Shown here: positions 51,636 through 62,083 of the stretch, piece after piece
Layout of the letters: every line of letters starts with the position of its first letter
Position numbering within the stretch: position 1 is the stretch's first letter
Assembly: GCA_002336105.1 (NCBI GenBank)
Contig: DDEQ01000041.1
Span: 62,598-126,597, forward strand
Length of the DNA stretch: 64,000 nucleotides
Origin: Chthonomonas sp. UBA1950
GTDB lineage: Bacteria > Armatimonadota > Fimbriimonadia > Fimbriimonadales > Fimbriimonadaceae
Reading direction: 5' to 3'
The notes under the pieces: model-generated
What the model was told of the DNA's origin: nothing
Database searches by the model: none
The model's input: the letters and a program-made list of their open reading frames with translations, nothing else
Program-made: the position numbers and the translations under genes

Positions 51636-53591
51636 TTACGCGGCGAGGGTGAGAGCCACTTGATGCTCTTTGTTCTTGCCTGATTCAAGCTTGAAGGCTG
51701 CAACCAACTCGTTGAGTTCCTTGCTCGTCCCAGCAAGTACCGTCGCAGCGTTGCCAACCTCGGTGATGCTTGCATTGAGCTCTTGCGCACCGGCAGACGA
51801 TTCTTCACTGATCGCAGCGACGCTTTCCACCACTTCCTGAACGGTGCGACTGCTCTGAACGATCTCCGAAATTGCCGATTGGCTGGCTGTCGCCGAAGTT
51901 GAAACATCGCCCATCAGTACGCTTAATTGCTCGCTCAACGTAGCGACTTCCTCGGTGTCATGGGCAACCTGCTTCGCCGAATCCAGCATCTGCTCGATGG
52001 CGACTGCGGCTTCTTGACTCTGCTTTGAACCGAGTTCGACTTCGCGAGTGGTCTCGTGAATCGCTTCGACTGTGTCATCTACCGAGTGGCGAACCACTTC
52101 GATCAGATGGGCGATCTGCTGCGCGGAGCCTCCGCACTGCTCGGCCAGCTTTCGAACTTCATCCGCCACAACAGCGAAACCACGCCCCTGCTCACCAGCT
52201 CTGGCGGCTTCAATCGCGGCGTTCAGGGCGAGCAAGTTGGTTTGGTCAGCGATCTTCTGAATGGTGCTGACAATTGCGCCGATTTCGATGCTCTGTTCCG
52301 ATAGCTCCATCACTTTCTGGTTCGACTCTGTGACTTGCGTGAGCACGCGCTGAATCGCTTCGGTGGCTCGCTCGACGGCTTCGCTACCAACCTTCGATAG
52401 CGTTTGCATGTGAACCGCAGCATCCGCAACCGAAACGACCCGCTTCGTAGCCTCTTGTAGGTCGGTGGTGGCGGTCATGACCTGCTCGCGTTGCGCGGTG
52501 CTTGCGGTGCCAACTGTATCGGAACTTGCAGTCACCGTCTGCATCGCTGAAGCGGCATGGGAAGCGCTTTGAGCCAGACGCTCGCTCCCCTGCGCGATCT
52601 CTTGGGCGGCAGAAGTGCTCTCTTCAGAAGAGGTGGCGAGATGCTCGCTCATCGTTGAGATCTGTGCTGCTTCAGTACGAACCCTGGCAACGAGCTTCGA
52701 AAGGGACAGACGAGCTTGTTCGTAGGCATTCATCGATGCGCCAAAGTGCTCTAGCAACTCGTTGCACGTGGCCGCCATTTGGCCGATTTCATCCTTCGAG
52801 TTGTACGGTAGTGGTTCCGTTGTACACGTAGCCCCGACGGTGAGGTCGCCCTGCGCGAAAGCGTTGAGCCCGTTCTGAAGCTCGACTGCGTCCTGATGCC
52901 CCAATTGTTGAAGTCGAAGTGAGACCGCCTTGAGCGGAATCGTGATCGAGCGTGAGATGAAAACTCCGATGGCAGTCAGTGCGGCTGACGTAACGATCAG
53001 CACAAACAAGAGGCTCTTCGTTGCGCGTGAAATAGTTGCTTCGGCATCCGACTTTTTGACATCCGAGTCTTGCACGTTGAACTTATACAGTGCCTGCAGG
53101 TCTGGCTCGACTCCATCTGAAAATAGGCTTGCTGTCTTTTGATTCAGCAACAGAGTCCTGTTTAGCTGATTAGTGTTGCCTACTCTATATTTGACGCTAT
53201 TCCAAGCTTCTTGCCAAGCGGCAAAGGAGGCTTCAACTTTGCTGGTAAGTCTCTTGTCTTCGTCCAGCATATCGGTGCCTTTGTAATCCTTTACTGAGCT
53301 ATTAAAATCGTTAAATTGGTCATCTATCTCTTTACTTAACTCTTTAACTCTCGCGGTGTTTCCTGTGGTTAGTTCAATCTGATATGTTCGCGCTTTGTTG
53401 GCAGCAGCGATCATATCGCCGACTTTTGTGACACAAGGGATGATATCGTCTGTTAAGGCATTGGTCGAGGCTTTTAGTGCCAATATGTTCCAATAGGCAA
53501 TCACGCTCAGTACGATGGCTGAGACTACTCCGAACCCAAAACCGAACAGCAGCTTCTTTGATACGCTGAGGTTTCTAAATATGGTTTGCAT
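51636..53591 (-). CDS. Methyl-accepting chemotaxis protein
   Basis: The 651-residue receptor has a first membrane segment (about 13-35), a helical sensor region (about 36-188), a second membrane segment (about 190-212, [20 protein letters not shown]), a HAMP domain and a long cytoplasmic signalling coiled coil. The hairpin tip [20 protein letters not shown] and the following [18 protein letters not shown] are the strongly conserved CheA/CheW-binding region. It senses small ligands outside the cell. It stands alone, without che genes, but agrees with the fliS locus in marking a motile cell. Confidence 0.96.
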   Translation of the reverse strand: MQTIFRNLSVSKKLLFGFGFGVVSAIVLSVIAYWNILALKASTNALTDDIIPCVTKVGDMIAAANKARTYQIELTTGNTARVKELSKEIDDQFNDFNSSVKDYKGTDMLDEDKRLTSKVEASFAAWQEAWNSVKYRVGNTNQLNRTLLLNQKTASLFSDGVEPDLQALYKFNVQDSDVKKSDAEATISRATKSLLFVLIVTSAALTAIGVFISRSITIPLKAVSLRLQQLGHQDAVELQNGLNAFAQGDLTVGATCTTEPLPYNSKDEIGQMAATCNELLEHFGASMNAYEQARLSLSKLVARVRTEAAQISTMSEHLATSSEESTSAAQEIAQGSERLAQSASHAASAMQTVTASSDTVGTASTAQREQVMTATTDLQEATKRVVSVADAAVHMQTLSKVGSEAVERATEAIQRVLTQVTESNQKVMELSEQSIEIGAIVSTIQKIADQTNLLALNAAIEAARAGEQGRGFAVVADEVRKLAEQCGGSAQQIAHLIEVVRHSVDDTVEAIHETTREVELGSKQSQEAAVAIEQMLDSAKQVAHDTEEVATLSEQLSVLMGDVSTSATASQSAISEIVQSSRTVQEVVESVAAISEESSAGAQELNASITEVGNAATVLAGTSKELNELVAAFKLESGKNKEHQVALTLAA

Positions 53592-54230
53592 TTCCGTAAC
53601 TCGTAGCTCCCAATTGAAGTTGTCGGAAATACCGCAAAAATAACTCAGGGTTAGTTGTTACATCCAAGGGTAATACACACATGATATCACTAAGAAATGA
53701 TGAGAATCTATTATTTTCTCATGTTAAGAATGCACCAAAAAAGCTGCGCTGACAGTGATCTTATAGCTAGATTGTTCTCATTATTTGTTCATCTTTACCA
53801 TCAGATACTGAACTGGGCAGAGGTACACCAAAAGCACAAGTAACTTTGATGCCGTCTGGCTCTCATCCGATAGTGGTTTTAGCGCTATTCAACAACGACG
53901 ATCCCGAGAGTAAACCGACCTGATTGCCGACCCATCGGCGATTCGACAAACCGGTATCCAAAGGCGTAGATCCCGAGCGGCAGCAGTAGGTCGAAGGTGC
54001 TGACGACGCTGGTGAAAGTTGTAAATGCCGCAGTGACCTAGTTTTTGGTTGGACTCTGCCGCGCGTTGGGATGGTCTGCATGACTAGCTCTTGGCGCATC
54101 CTCACTGTGTGCGATGCTGCCCTTCAGCGCAACAGGTTGCGCAGGACAAAGCGGTGACAGGTCACCGCAGTCCAAAAAGCGAGGTCCTATTTTCGAATGC
54201 GGTGACTTGTTCGTCGGTTCGGATGACTGT
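53592..54230. other. Long intergenic region between chemoreceptor and R3H-ATPase genes
   Basis: These 639 bases hold no convincing complete gene. The part near 53592-53870 is AT-rich and may carry the chemoreceptor promoter, which reads leftwards. The rest is more GC-rich and includes a protein-like remnant at 53885-54037. Short frames in other registers are shadows. Confidence 0.6.
53885..54037 (-). pseudogene. Possible remnant of a surface or beta-sandwich protein
   Basis: Between two stop codons in one reverse frame lie about 50 residues with protein-like character: VVSTFDLLLPLGIYAFGYRF and GRQSGRFTLGIVVVE, ending at a stop. There is no start codon or ribosome site. It reads like the last part of a beta-rich exported protein whose upstream part is missing. 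It could also be chance; the register is not supported by a homologue I can name. Confidence 0.3.
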
Positions 54231-55841
54231 TTACAGTCGAACGGGAAGGACGCGGATGCGGCGGTTCGGTTCTTCGCCGATGCCTTCGCTTGCGAGTCTT
54301 CGTGCTTCGATCATGCGGTGCTGGACCTTACGAACCGTCGCCGAGGCGGGTGAAAGTTCGTACGGTCTACCGGACTGCAACACCGTATCCACCGCCTTTT
54401 GAACCTCGATGATCGCTTCATCTTCCATCGCGGCGCCATCTTTCACTTGTTTGACAATGTCGTCAAGCGCCTGTGCGATTTGGCTGAAGGTGTTCGATTT
54501 GATGACGACGGTATTGAGCTGTCTTCCGGCAACATCGCGCAGCTTTCGGGGCTTCGCTTGCACCGTACTACGAATCGCCATAACCGCATCGGCCTGGCTG
54601 ATCTCGTTCACGACTACCGCCGTCGTCTTCTTTTCGCGGATCGCCCGTTCCAGCCGCGTTCGTGCGATGCCGTAGGGAAAGATTCGGATGAGCGGTTGGG
54701 ACCCATCCTTCACCTCCTCATCTCTTCGCGGTTCGGTCAGGGTTGGCGAGTAAGGGCCAGGGGCTCCGTTCGGAATTCGCTCAGCGCGCGCGATAGCGGG
54801 GAAGCGCTTGTTGAATCCGGGTTCGGGCAGTTCGGCGGTCTGTTCGGCTTGAACAATCTCTACCTGTCCAGCACCTGTTCGCACACGAATCTCGGGACGA
54901 GGCGGTACGCCTCGCAAGATCATATCCACGGTCTTCATCACGTTGTGATGAACGGCCAGACGGTCGTAATCTAGCAGTTCGATGACGACGTCGAAGGTTG
55001 GCGGTGCTTTGCGTTCGAGGACGGTTTTTTGGGTGCCGCGTCGGCTTGCTTCTGCGTCGCTGAGCGTGACGGCTTGGATGCCACCGATGAGATCGGCCAG
55101 CGTCGGGTTTAGCATGAGGTTTTCCAACGTTTGACCGTGTGCCGTTCCGACTAGCTGGACTCCTCGCTCGGCAATGGTTCGGCTGGCGGCGGCCTCGGCT
55201 TCGGTTCCAATCTCGTCGATGACGATGACTTCTGGCATGTGGTTTTCGACTGCCTCAATCATCACGTTGTGCTGTTCGGCGGCGATGCGAACCTGCATCC
55301 TCCTAGCGGAGCCGATTCCAGGATGGGGAACGTCGCCGTCGCCCGCGATTTCGTTCGAGGTGTCGACGATGACGACGCGTTTGCCGACTTCGTCCGCGAG
55401 CACTCTGGCTACTTCGCGCAATTTGGTCGTCTTGCCCACGCCAGGTTTACCGAGCAGCAAGATCGATTGACCGCTTCGAACGATGTCATCGATCATGTCG
55501 ATGGTGCCTTCGAGCGCTCGTCCGACACGACAAGTCAAACCGATGATCTTTCCGTGACGATTTCGAATCGCGGAGATACGGTGCAGAGTTCGTTCGATGC
55601 CTGCGCGGTTATCGCTGCCGAACTCTCCAATCGACTTGCTAACAAAGTCGATATCCTTTTCGGTTACGGTTAGGTCTGGGTACCTTTCGACGCGGTCGCG
55701 GTATCTGGCTTCGGCTGGTCGTCCGTAGTCGAGTACGACCTCGACCAGCGATTCAAGGGACTCCCCCTTTTCCAGGCGCTCTCGCACCGTGCTAGGCAAT
55801 ACGTCGAGGAATTGTGTTAGTCCGTCGGTGTATAGCGACAT
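54231..55841 (-). CDS. R3H-domain AAA-type ATPase (Ycf45/SpoIIIAA-like)
   Basis: The 536-residue protein has an ATPase core with the Walker A loop GKPGVGKTT (131-139) and Walker B VIVIDEIG, and a C-terminal R3H single-stranded nucleic-acid-binding region (about 460-536, with VRKVQHRMIEARRL). The layout is that of the Ycf45 and SpoIIIAA-like group, found in plastids, cyanobacteria and many Terrabacteria. Cellular role is not established; a nucleic-acid transaction is likely. It is divergent from lgt. Confidence 0.9.
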   Translation of the reverse strand: MSLYTDGLTQFLDVLPSTVRERLEKGESLESLVEVVLDYGRPAEARYRDRVERYPDLTVTEKDIDFVSKSIGEFGSDNRAGIERTLHRISAIRNRHGKIIGLTCRVGRALEGTIDMIDDIVRSGQSILLLGKPGVGKTTKLREVARVLADEVGKRVVIVDTSNEIAGDGDVPHPGIGSARRMQVRIAAEQHNVMIEAVENHMPEVIVIDEIGTEAEAAASRTIAERGVQLVGTAHGQTLENLMLNPTLADLIGGIQAVTLSDAEASRRGTQKTVLERKAPPTFDVVIELLDYDRLAVHHNVMKTVDMILRGVPPRPEIRVRTGAGQVEIVQAEQTAELPEPGFNKRFPAIARAERIPNGAPGPYSPTLTEPRRDEEVKDGSQPLIRIFPYGIARTRLERAIREKKTTAVVVNEISQADAVMAIRSTVQAKPRKLRDVAGRQLNTVVIKSNTFSQIAQALDDIVKQVKDGAAMEDEAIIEVQKAVDTVLQSGRPYELSPASATVRKVQHRMIEARRLASEGIGEEPNRRIRVLPVRL

Positions 55842-55941
55842 TGGGTTATTGGTTAGGATCAGCTAGTTGCTGTCCCTTGATATTCTACGACGTGAGAGAA
55901 GTGGGAACAGCTTCATTAGGATTTCGTTATGAATAGATATA

Positions 55942-55979
55942 CCTAACGATTTTTTCGCCGTAGGTACAATTTCGTTAGG
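55942..55979. promoter_or_regulatory. 8-bp inverted repeat flanking a -10-like element upstream of lgt
   Basis: CCTAACGA (55942-55949) and TCGTTAGG (55972-55979) are perfect inverted arms 22 bases apart, flanking TACAAT (55965-55970). The right arm ends 10 bases before the lgt start. It is suited to be an operator for lgt. Confidence 0.42.
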
Positions 55980-55989
55980 CTTCCCCTCC

Positions 55990-56826
55990 ATGTATCCCAT
56001 TCTCTTTCATATCGGCACGTTCCCCGTTCGCTCATTCGGGGTGATGATGGTGATCGCCTTCCTTCTTTCCATCCAACTTGCACAGGCCCGCGCGCCGAAG
56101 TTTGGGATGGACAAGAACGCCATCAACGACTTGAGTTTTTGGGCACTCATTGCTGGAGTTTTTGGAGCGCGAATCGTTTACATCCTTCAAGAGTTGCCGT
56201 ACTACATGGCGCACAAGAATGAGCTATTTTCCATTCAGTTCTCTGGGCTCACCAGTTTTGGAGGGTTGCTGTTTGGACTCGCGGCAGCATTGATTTGGGC
56301 GATAAAACGTGGGGTTGGAGTCCTCAACCTTATTGATCTTTTGGCTCCCTGCTTCCTCGTTGGTCATATCTTTGGCCGGATCGGATGCTTCCTCAACGGT
56401 TGCTGCTACGGCCATTCGTGCGATGCGCACGAGTTTCTCGCCTTCAAGTTCGCTGGTTTAGGCGGCTATCACATTGGGGCTCAGCTGATCGACGCGGCAA
56501 TGAACATCGTCGCCCTCGGCTTAGTTTTGCTGATCGAGCGAAAGCACCTCGCCCTTGGTCGCGTTTTTGGGTTGACTTTCATTCTTCACGGCATCACCCG
56601 CATCATTTACGAAATCTGGCGAGCAGGAACCCCCGCCGAGGTTGAGACGGGAATCGCGAGTTCAACCTACTGGGGAACTCTTCCTTTCACCCAAGCCCAG
56701 GCGATGGCGTTCGTCCTTGTGGTTGTTGGCGCGATCATCTATGCAATTGCTCCGAAATTCAAGCCGAAAGCCCCTGTTGCCGAGGCAATCGAAGTGACAC
56801 CTGCTAACGTGCAACCACAGGCGTAG
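55990..56826 (+). CDS. lgt: Prolipoprotein diacylglyceryl transferase
   Basis: This inner-membrane enzyme moves diacylglycerol from phosphatidylglycerol to the lipobox cysteine of lipoproteins, the first maturation step. The 278-residue protein has about seven hydrophobic helices. Landmarks are PVRSFGVMMVIAFLLSI, ARIVYILQELPYY, and the signature GRIGCFLNGCCYGHSCD. The last replaces the classical G-N-F-x-N-G-E with C-F-x-N-G-C-C, a variant known in other phyla. It is needed for the sugar-binding lipoprotein at 29.2 kb. It is preceded by an inverted repeat. Confidence 0.94.
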   Translation: MYPILFHIGTFPVRSFGVMMVIAFLLSIQLAQARAPKFGMDKNAINDLSFWALIAGVFGARIVYILQELPYYMAHKNELFSIQFSGLTSFGGLLFGLAAALIWAIKRGVGVLNLIDLLAPCFLVGHIFGRIGCFLNGCCYGHSCDAHEFLAFKFAGLGGYHIGAQLIDAAMNIVALGLVLLIERKHLALGRVFGLTFILHGITRIIYEIWRAGTPAEVETGIASSTYWGTLPFTQAQAMAFVLVVVGAIIYAIAPKFKPKAPVAEAIEVTPANVQPQA

Positions 56827-56835
56827 GTTGTCAAG

Positions 56836-57480
56836 TCACGGACGGATGGCAAGGATTTCTGCGAAGTCGCAGGAAATCCCCGCTTCACCGGGCTGTATCT
56901 CCACCTGCTGGATCACAAATCCGGCTCGACTGATCTCATCCATGAGTTCGCTTTCTTCGGCAAAGTAGGTGACTGCGTGGCCGTTCATGTATTGCGTTCG
57001 CGTGACAGGGTCATATCCAGGGAAGTCGCCAGAAGCCCCAACAACGCTATTGATATACAGAGTTCCACCAGTTGCGATCACCCTGAACAAAGCTGCGAGG
57101 CTCTGACTTCTGTCTTCGCCGATGAGAAAGTGTAGGCAGTTCCCGTCCCAGACGGCGTCAATGCTTTGGTCCGGGATGCTTGCGAGGCTAGTCGCATCTT
57201 CAACTCGATAGATGCAGTTTGGGTGAGTGTTTTTCTCGGAAGCCCACTCGATTGCGGTTGGGGAAATGTCGATACCCAGAACGGTGTGTCCGAGCCCAGC
57301 TATTTCAATGGTCTGATCTCCAACCCCGCATCCGATCTCAAGAAAACGGAGTGGAGGAGTTATGCCAGACAACCTACGATGAACTCGCGCTTTAACCTCT
57401 GTGATGCCGGATTCACGAAACCAGCCTTCCCAGTTCTGGTTACGACGGCGCTGATACTCAGCTTCGTAAATTGAGCTCAT
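56836..57480 (-). CDS. Class I SAM-dependent methyltransferase
   Basis: The 214-residue protein has the Rossmann-fold methyltransferase motifs: FLEIGCGVGDQTIEIAGLG (motif I), VLGIDISPTAIEWASEK (acidic loop), SIDAVWDGNCLHFLIGEDR and FRVIATGGTLYINSV. The N-terminus (YEAEYQRRRNQNWEGWF) resembles the thiopurine and small-molecule methyltransferase group. The substrate is unknown. It is convergent with lgt, 9 bases apart. Confidence 0.9.
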   Translation of the reverse strand: MSSIYEAEYQRRRNQNWEGWFRESGITEVKARVHRRLSGITPPLRFLEIGCGVGDQTIEIAGLGHTVLGIDISPTAIEWASEKNTHPNCIYRVEDATSLASIPDQSIDAVWDGNCLHFLIGEDRSQSLAALFRVIATGGTLYINSVVGASGDFPGYDPVTRTQYMNGHAVTYFAEESELMDEISRAGFVIQQVEIQPGEAGISCDFAEILAIRP

Positions 57481-57521
57481 TTAGCCAAGACGCGAATTCA
57501 TAACCTCGTCGTTCGAGCAAG

Positions 57522-58589
57522 TTAATCCCAGCGGTAATCCACAAATGACATCGACATGCCGCCTCCGAACGCTGCAAAGAACAACCTATCATCCGCTTCG
57601 AACGCGCCTGCCCGATTGAAGTAATCCAACGTAATCAGGATGGACGCTGAAGATGAATTGCCTCGCTCTCGAATGCGCGTGTACATGCGTTCGACTGGAA
57701 ACCCGAGTGCCTCGGCGATATGAACCTGCATCGACATATTCGAGTTGTGCGGAAGGAAAGCTGACCGAGGATTTGCCGTTTCGAAGTCTCGCGCTTCAAG
57801 AAACTTCCGCATGAACTTAGGGATCTCCCGGATGGCATAGCGGTGAATATCTTTGCCGTATATTCCCATCGTCGCGTGGGGGAGCTTGTCATGGTAATCG
57901 AGTCGATGACCAACCCCGACGCTTTCCGTATAAATGGCTCTTTCCCCATCGCAAATGTCTTTTGTGGCGAGGATGCCAACTTCTCGGTCGTCAGAAGGGT
58001 CGTATCGAAGGACGACCGCGCCAGCACCGCAGCCCCACAACGTGTAGTCCATGTTGGTTGGAAGGTTAGCTTGAGTTGCAATCGCTTCTCCGAAGCTGAT
58101 GAGAGCGTAAATCGGCTCGGTGATCCCTTCCATGACAGCGATGTCGCGAAGCCGAGAGTCTGCCAGGGTTAGGGCGTCGATACCACTGGTACAAGCCAGC
58201 ATGATGTCTCGCCCTTCGCAGTCTCCGACGGGAACGCCAAGGGCGTGTTGAAGACGAGTCGCGATAGCAGGGTGGATCATGTCGGGTGTCGAGCCACCGC
58301 TGTGAATCAGCCTAATTTTGTTAACACTGAATCCGGGGTCTCGATCAGCTGCCATGGCAACCGCGTTATGAGCTGCCTCTAAAGCAAGGTCGTACGAGGA
58401 GCGTTCTACCGGTGGCATCCATCGAGTGCGAATTCCCACGAGCTTTTCGGTGCTGTCGCCGGTCTTCTCACCGGTATCGAATCCTGCGGCTCGAAGTTGC
58501 GCGAGAACTACTTCGTTATCAACCAGTTCATTGGGGTTTGGTACGGCCTCACCAGTGCCTACAAACAGGGTCGTACCAATCCGCTTCAT
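57522..58589 (-). CDS. 3-oxoacyl-ACP synthase III-like enzyme (KAS III / FabH family)
   Basis: The ATG at 58589 (MKRIGTTLFVGTGEAVPNPN) is the preferred start; one at 58604 adds five residues. The 355-residue protein has the family's Cys nucleophile in MLACTSGIDAL, His in FLPHNSNMSM and Asn in ERGNSSSASI, and a final FAAFGGGMSMS region. KAS III condenses acyl-CoA with malonyl-ACP to begin fatty-acid synthesis, but members also make branched starters or polyketide/olefin products. No fab gene adjoins it. Confidence 0.9.
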   Translation of the reverse strand: MKRIGTTLFVGTGEAVPNPNELVDNEVVLAQLRAAGFDTGEKTGDSTEKLVGIRTRWMPPVERSSYDLALEAAHNAVAMAADRDPGFSVNKIRLIHSGGSTPDMIHPAIATRLQHALGVPVGDCEGRDIMLACTSGIDALTLADSRLRDIAVMEGITEPIYALISFGEAIATQANLPTNMDYTLWGCGAGAVVLRYDPSDDREVGILATKDICDGERAIYTESVGVGHRLDYHDKLPHATMGIYGKDIHRYAIREIPKFMRKFLEARDFETANPRSAFLPHNSNMSMQVHIAEALGFPVERMYTRIRERGNSSSASILITLDYFNRAGAFEADDRLFFAAFGGGMSMSFVDYRWD

Positions 58590-58663
58590 TTTCACTACAA
58601 TCATGTACCCGGCTTTGCCGGGCTGTATCCGCGTTTTTATGGCTTTACCGCATGAATACGGTG

Positions 58664-59941
58664 TTAAGACGTTAACTTATTTAAACCGACGTATGGTCGC
58701 AGTGCTTCTGGGATGATAACGCTACCGTCGGGCTGTTGGAATGACTCAAGAATGGCTCCATACAGTCGAGGGACGGCAAGACCGCTACCGTTTAAGATGT
58801 GAACGAACTCGGTTGGGGCACCCTGCTCCCTTCGGAATCTAATGTTCGCGCGACGTGCCTGATACGCTTCGAAATTTGTACAGCTGGAGACTTCGAGATA
58901 ACGACCCACGCCAGGCGACCAAACTTCGAGATCGTAACACTTAGCTCCCTTAGCACCGATGTCTCCTGTGCAGAGTTCGATGACCCGGTAGTGCAATCCG
59001 AGAGTCTGAAGCACACTTTCTGCGTCCTGAATGAGCGTCTCAAGCTCTGCATAGCTGTCTTCAGGCTTGCAGAACTTCACCATCTCGATCTTGTCGAACT
59101 GGTGGATGCGTTGAATGCCGCGTGTGTCTTTTCCTGCCGAGCCGGCTTCGCGTCGGAAACAGCCACTAAATCCCGCGAGCTTAATAGTGAGGTCTTCGCC
59201 GTTCAGAATCTCGTCTCGATACAGATTCGTAATCGGAACTTCTGCTGTCGGAATAAGATAAAGATCATCGGTGGACTTGTATAAATCCTCCTCAAATTTG
59301 GGGAGGTTTCCTGTTCCGATGAGTGAGGCTCGGTTGACTAAGAATGGAGGGTAAATCTCAAAGTAACCGTTCTTCCGCGTCTGGTGGTCAATCATGAAGT
59401 TGAACAAAGCCCGTTGAAGGCGCGCACCTTGTCCGGTGTAAACCACCCATCCGCTGCCCGTGATTTTTGCTCCGCGAGCCAAATCAAACAGGTTCAATCC
59501 TTCGGCGACATCCCAGTGGGCCTTGGGCTCTTCAGCAAAAGTCGGTTTCTCTCCCCAAACCCTAACCACTGGATTGTCGTTCTCGTCCTTACCGTCCGGA
59601 ATGGATTCGTGCGGTAGGTTCGGAAAGTCGAGCTCGATCTTGTTGAGATCTTCTTCGAGAGCACGGTTGCGGGCTTCTACTTCAGGCAGCGCATCGCTAA
59701 TCGCCTTTGCTTGTGCTTTTGCTTCGTTGGCTTCGTCAATCTTCTTTTGCCCCATCAGTTGCCCAATGGTCTTGCTGATTCGATTGCGCTCTGCTTGCAT
59801 GACCTCAAGTTCTTGGCGAAGGGATCTCCATGCTGAATCCACCCGCAGAAACTCGTCAACGATAGAGGAATCGAGTCCTTTTCGTTGAATACCGTGCCGA
59901 ACGAAGTCCGGCTGAGTGCGAATGAGTTCACGATCTAGCAT
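58664..59941 (-). CDS. serS: Seryl-tRNA synthetase
   Basis: This charges tRNA-Ser with serine and is a class II enzyme. The start at 59941 ([20 protein letters not shown]) gives 425 residues, the usual length. The N-terminal coiled-coil arm (about 30-105) is visible, then motif 2 in [14 protein letters not shown] and motif 3 in [17 protein letters not shown], with Pro in a position usually Gly. A frame to 59971 is longer but not supported. It stands 75 bases from the KAS III gene on the same strand. Confidence 0.98.
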   Translation of the reverse strand: MLDRELIRTQPDFVRHGIQRKGLDSSIVDEFLRVDSAWRSLRQELEVMQAERNRISKTIGQLMGQKKIDEANEAKAQAKAISDALPEVEARNRALEEDLNKIELDFPNLPHESIPDGKDENDNPVVRVWGEKPTFAEEPKAHWDVAEGLNLFDLARGAKITGSGWVVYTGQGARLQRALFNFMIDHQTRKNGYFEIYPPFLVNRASLIGTGNLPKFEEDLYKSTDDLYLIPTAEVPITNLYRDEILNGEDLTIKLAGFSGCFRREAGSAGKDTRGIQRIHQFDKIEMVKFCKPEDSYAELETLIQDAESVLQTLGLHYRVIELCTGDIGAKGAKCYDLEVWSPGVGRYLEVSSCTNFEAYQARRANIRFRREQGAPTEFVHILNGSGLAVPRLYGAILESFQQPDGSVIIPEALRPYVGLNKLTS

Positions 59942-60064
59942 GGGAATTACAATTAGACCCGAATCGAACAAAACGAGATTAAGAAACCGTCGCCCAATTG
60001 CGTCTTTTGAAGTTTCCGGGCTACGTTCTAAAACAAAGCTGGCCCATACTAAGATAGGTTCCCA

Positions 60065-62083
60065 ATGAAAGTTCTTGCTCTAGCTATTGTTTGTGCAGCG
60101 ACGGCATCTGCATATTGTCAGAATACGTCTGCACCAACCGTCCCCCCCGGTCATTGGACGGAATCAATTCCAGACGGACATTGGGCAAAAGCAGCTTTAG
60201 AGGAACTCGCAGCCAGAGGTTTGATTTCCGGTTACCCAACTGGAGGATTTCAGGGCCCTCGACAGATGACGCGATATGAACTCGCTGTGACGGTTCACGC
60301 TGCCTATCTTCGCCTGAGAGACACCATCGATGGCCTTAGTGGAAGTATTGACGCGATTAAGAACGCGACTCCAGCTACAAAAGAGTCGAAGCCAGTTGAT
60401 CTGACGGATATCCGCAACCAGTTGCAAGATCTCATGGGTTCGATCGCTAACGTAAAGGCATATGGCAAAGATATCGAGAATCTTCAAAAGCTAACGATCT
60501 ATTTCGAGAAAGAACTTAACCAGCTTGGCGTCGACACAGAGTCGATCAAGACTCAACTGAACGATCTCAATACTCGCGTTTCAGCGATTGAGAAAAAGAG
60601 AACTCCGGTAGATATATCCGGCGATGTGAATCTCTGGATGGGAGCCGGGAACAGTCGCGATGACTATTACGGACTCAATAAAGACGGTCGAATCGTCGGG
60701 ACAAGTACTGGCAGTTCACCGATCGTCGATGTTTTTGGGCCGGTCGCAACACCTGCGGGCTTAACCCGAGACGCCACGATATTGTTTGAATCTGCGTTTA
60801 CGTTTACAAGCACAAGCGAATCTGGGCCGAAATGGCACGCCACTTTTGTGTCGACTAACATGCTCTCATCGGCTTCGTTAGGAGTGCCGTCGTCCAAGGT
60901 AGCTTTTGGCGATCTTTCTGGGAATTTCAACCCGTCGCGGGGCTTCACCTTGGGCGGATACGAAGAAGCACCGATGGATACCTATTTTCAAGAGGCTTCT
61001 GTCGTTTTTGGTGCTAAGCCTGCTATGGTCGAGGTCGGACGGCTAGGCTACAAAATCAGTCCGTATCTATTCCAGAGGCAGGACAACACAAGCTACTTCT
61101 CAAACGAGCGGTGGGATGACGGTAAATACCGATTTGATGGAGTCTTGGCGAAGTTTAGAGCCGGAGTGGCTGGCATAGATCTATTCGCCGGTAACTCAAA
61201 GGGTGTTCAGACCTCGGGTGGTTTGCACATTAATCCGATCAATTCTGGTCCGGTAGATGGTCCTTACAGCACCTCAATTGGCGCTCAGTTCACCGCAGAT
61301 CAGTTGGCTGGTGCAAAGGTTGGGGTGAAGCTGAATCCAACGACTAAACTCAACCTTAGCTACTTGTTGCTTGACGGCGACGGAAGTTTTTTTGTGGGAT
61401 CAAAAGTTCCTGATAGGCTCGAAGTTATGGGGGCGGATGCTAATGCAAGCCTTGGAAAGCTAAAGGCAACCGGTGCTTATGGTCAAACTACATTAAAATC
61501 AGGTTCGGACAAACTCGTCGACTCTGATAATCAGGCTTGGAACCTTCGGGTGGATTATGCTTCCGGTCGGTACGGCGTATTTGCGGGCTATCGCGATGTT
61601 GCCGGAAACTATTTAGCTCCGGGGGATTGGGGCCGTGTTGGCGTTTTGCGAAACCCAACCAACCTGAAGGGTTGGAAAGTAGGAGGATTTGCTGACGTTA
61701 ATTCCCGTGTGCGATTCTCAGCGAATAGTGAGTTTGCGACGGGCAAGAGCGATGCTTTTGCTGAAGGCACTCTTCTCAACAGCGATTCGAAGGTGAATTC
61801 TTACGAGTTGCGGCTAGACTATCGCATCGGTCCTGCTGTCGGAATTCGGTTAGCATACGAAGACACCTTGTTCCGAGATATGGCTGGCGCTGCGAGCACG
61901 TTCGGAAATCCACGTTATCGCTGGACGACCGTTGGACTCGACTATGCGATTGGCGGTTCTTCGCGCTTCTCGCTTCAATACGAGTTGTCTGATGTTGATA
62001 ACGACTATCAGGTGACGACCCCCGGAAGTGAGTCAAGGTTTAGAGGCGGGTTCCTAACGAGCCAACTGACCATCAAGTTTTAG
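60065..62083 (+). CDS. SLH-domain outer-membrane beta-barrel protein (OmpM/SlpA-like)
   Basis: The 672-residue protein has a signal peptide ([19 protein letters not shown]) and one SLH domain (about 35-85, with [20 protein letters not shown] and [14 protein letters not shown]). A coiled coil follows (about 85-180, [20 protein letters not shown]), then a beta barrel (about 190-672) with alternating strands and an aromatic-containing end (SQLTIKF). SLH domains bind pyruvylated or other wall polymers, and OmpM-type proteins link the outer membrane to the wall. The next gene is a paralogue. Confidence 0.93.
   Translation: MKVLALAIVCAATASAYCQNTSAPTVPPGHWTESIPDGHWAKAALEELAARGLISGYPTGGFQGPRQMTRYELAVTVHAAYLRLRDTIDGLSGSIDAIKNATPATKESKPVDLTDIRNQLQDLMGSIANVKAYGKDIENLQKLTIYFEKELNQLGVDTESIKTQLNDLNTRVSAIEKKRTPVDISGDVNLWMGAGNSRDDYYGLNKDGRIVGTSTGSSPIVDVFGPVATPAGLTRDATILFESAFTFTSTSESGPKWHATFVSTNMLSSASLGVPSSKVAFGDLSGNFNPSRGFTLGGYEEAPMDTYFQEASVVFGAKPAMVEVGRLGYKISPYLFQRQDNTSYFSNERWDDGKYRFDGVLAKFRAGVAGIDLFAGNSKGVQTSGGLHINPINSGPVDGPYSTSIGAQFTADQLAGAKVGVKLNPTTKLNLSYLLLDGDGSFFVGSKVPDRLEVMGADANASLGKLKATGAYGQTTLKSGSDKLVDSDNQAWNLRVDYASGRYGVFAGYRDVAGNYLAPGDWGRVGVLRNPTNLKGWKVGGFADVNSRVRFSANSEFATGKSDAFAEGTLLNSDSKVNSYELRLDYRIGPAVGIRLAYEDTLFRDMAGAASTFGNPRYRWTTVGLDYAIGGSSRFSLQYELSDVDNDYQVTTPGSESRFRGGFLTSQLTIKF

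Noticed and set aside
53863..54105. Reverse 80-codon frame in the gap beside the chemoreceptor
   Set aside because: Its composition is not protein-like, while an adjacent register in the same bases shows a better protein tail (reported as a possible remnant).
54399..54974. Forward frames of up to 191 codons opposite the R3H ATPase
   Set aside because: The reverse frame is a strongly conserved ATPase; the forward frames are antisense shadows caused by codon bias.
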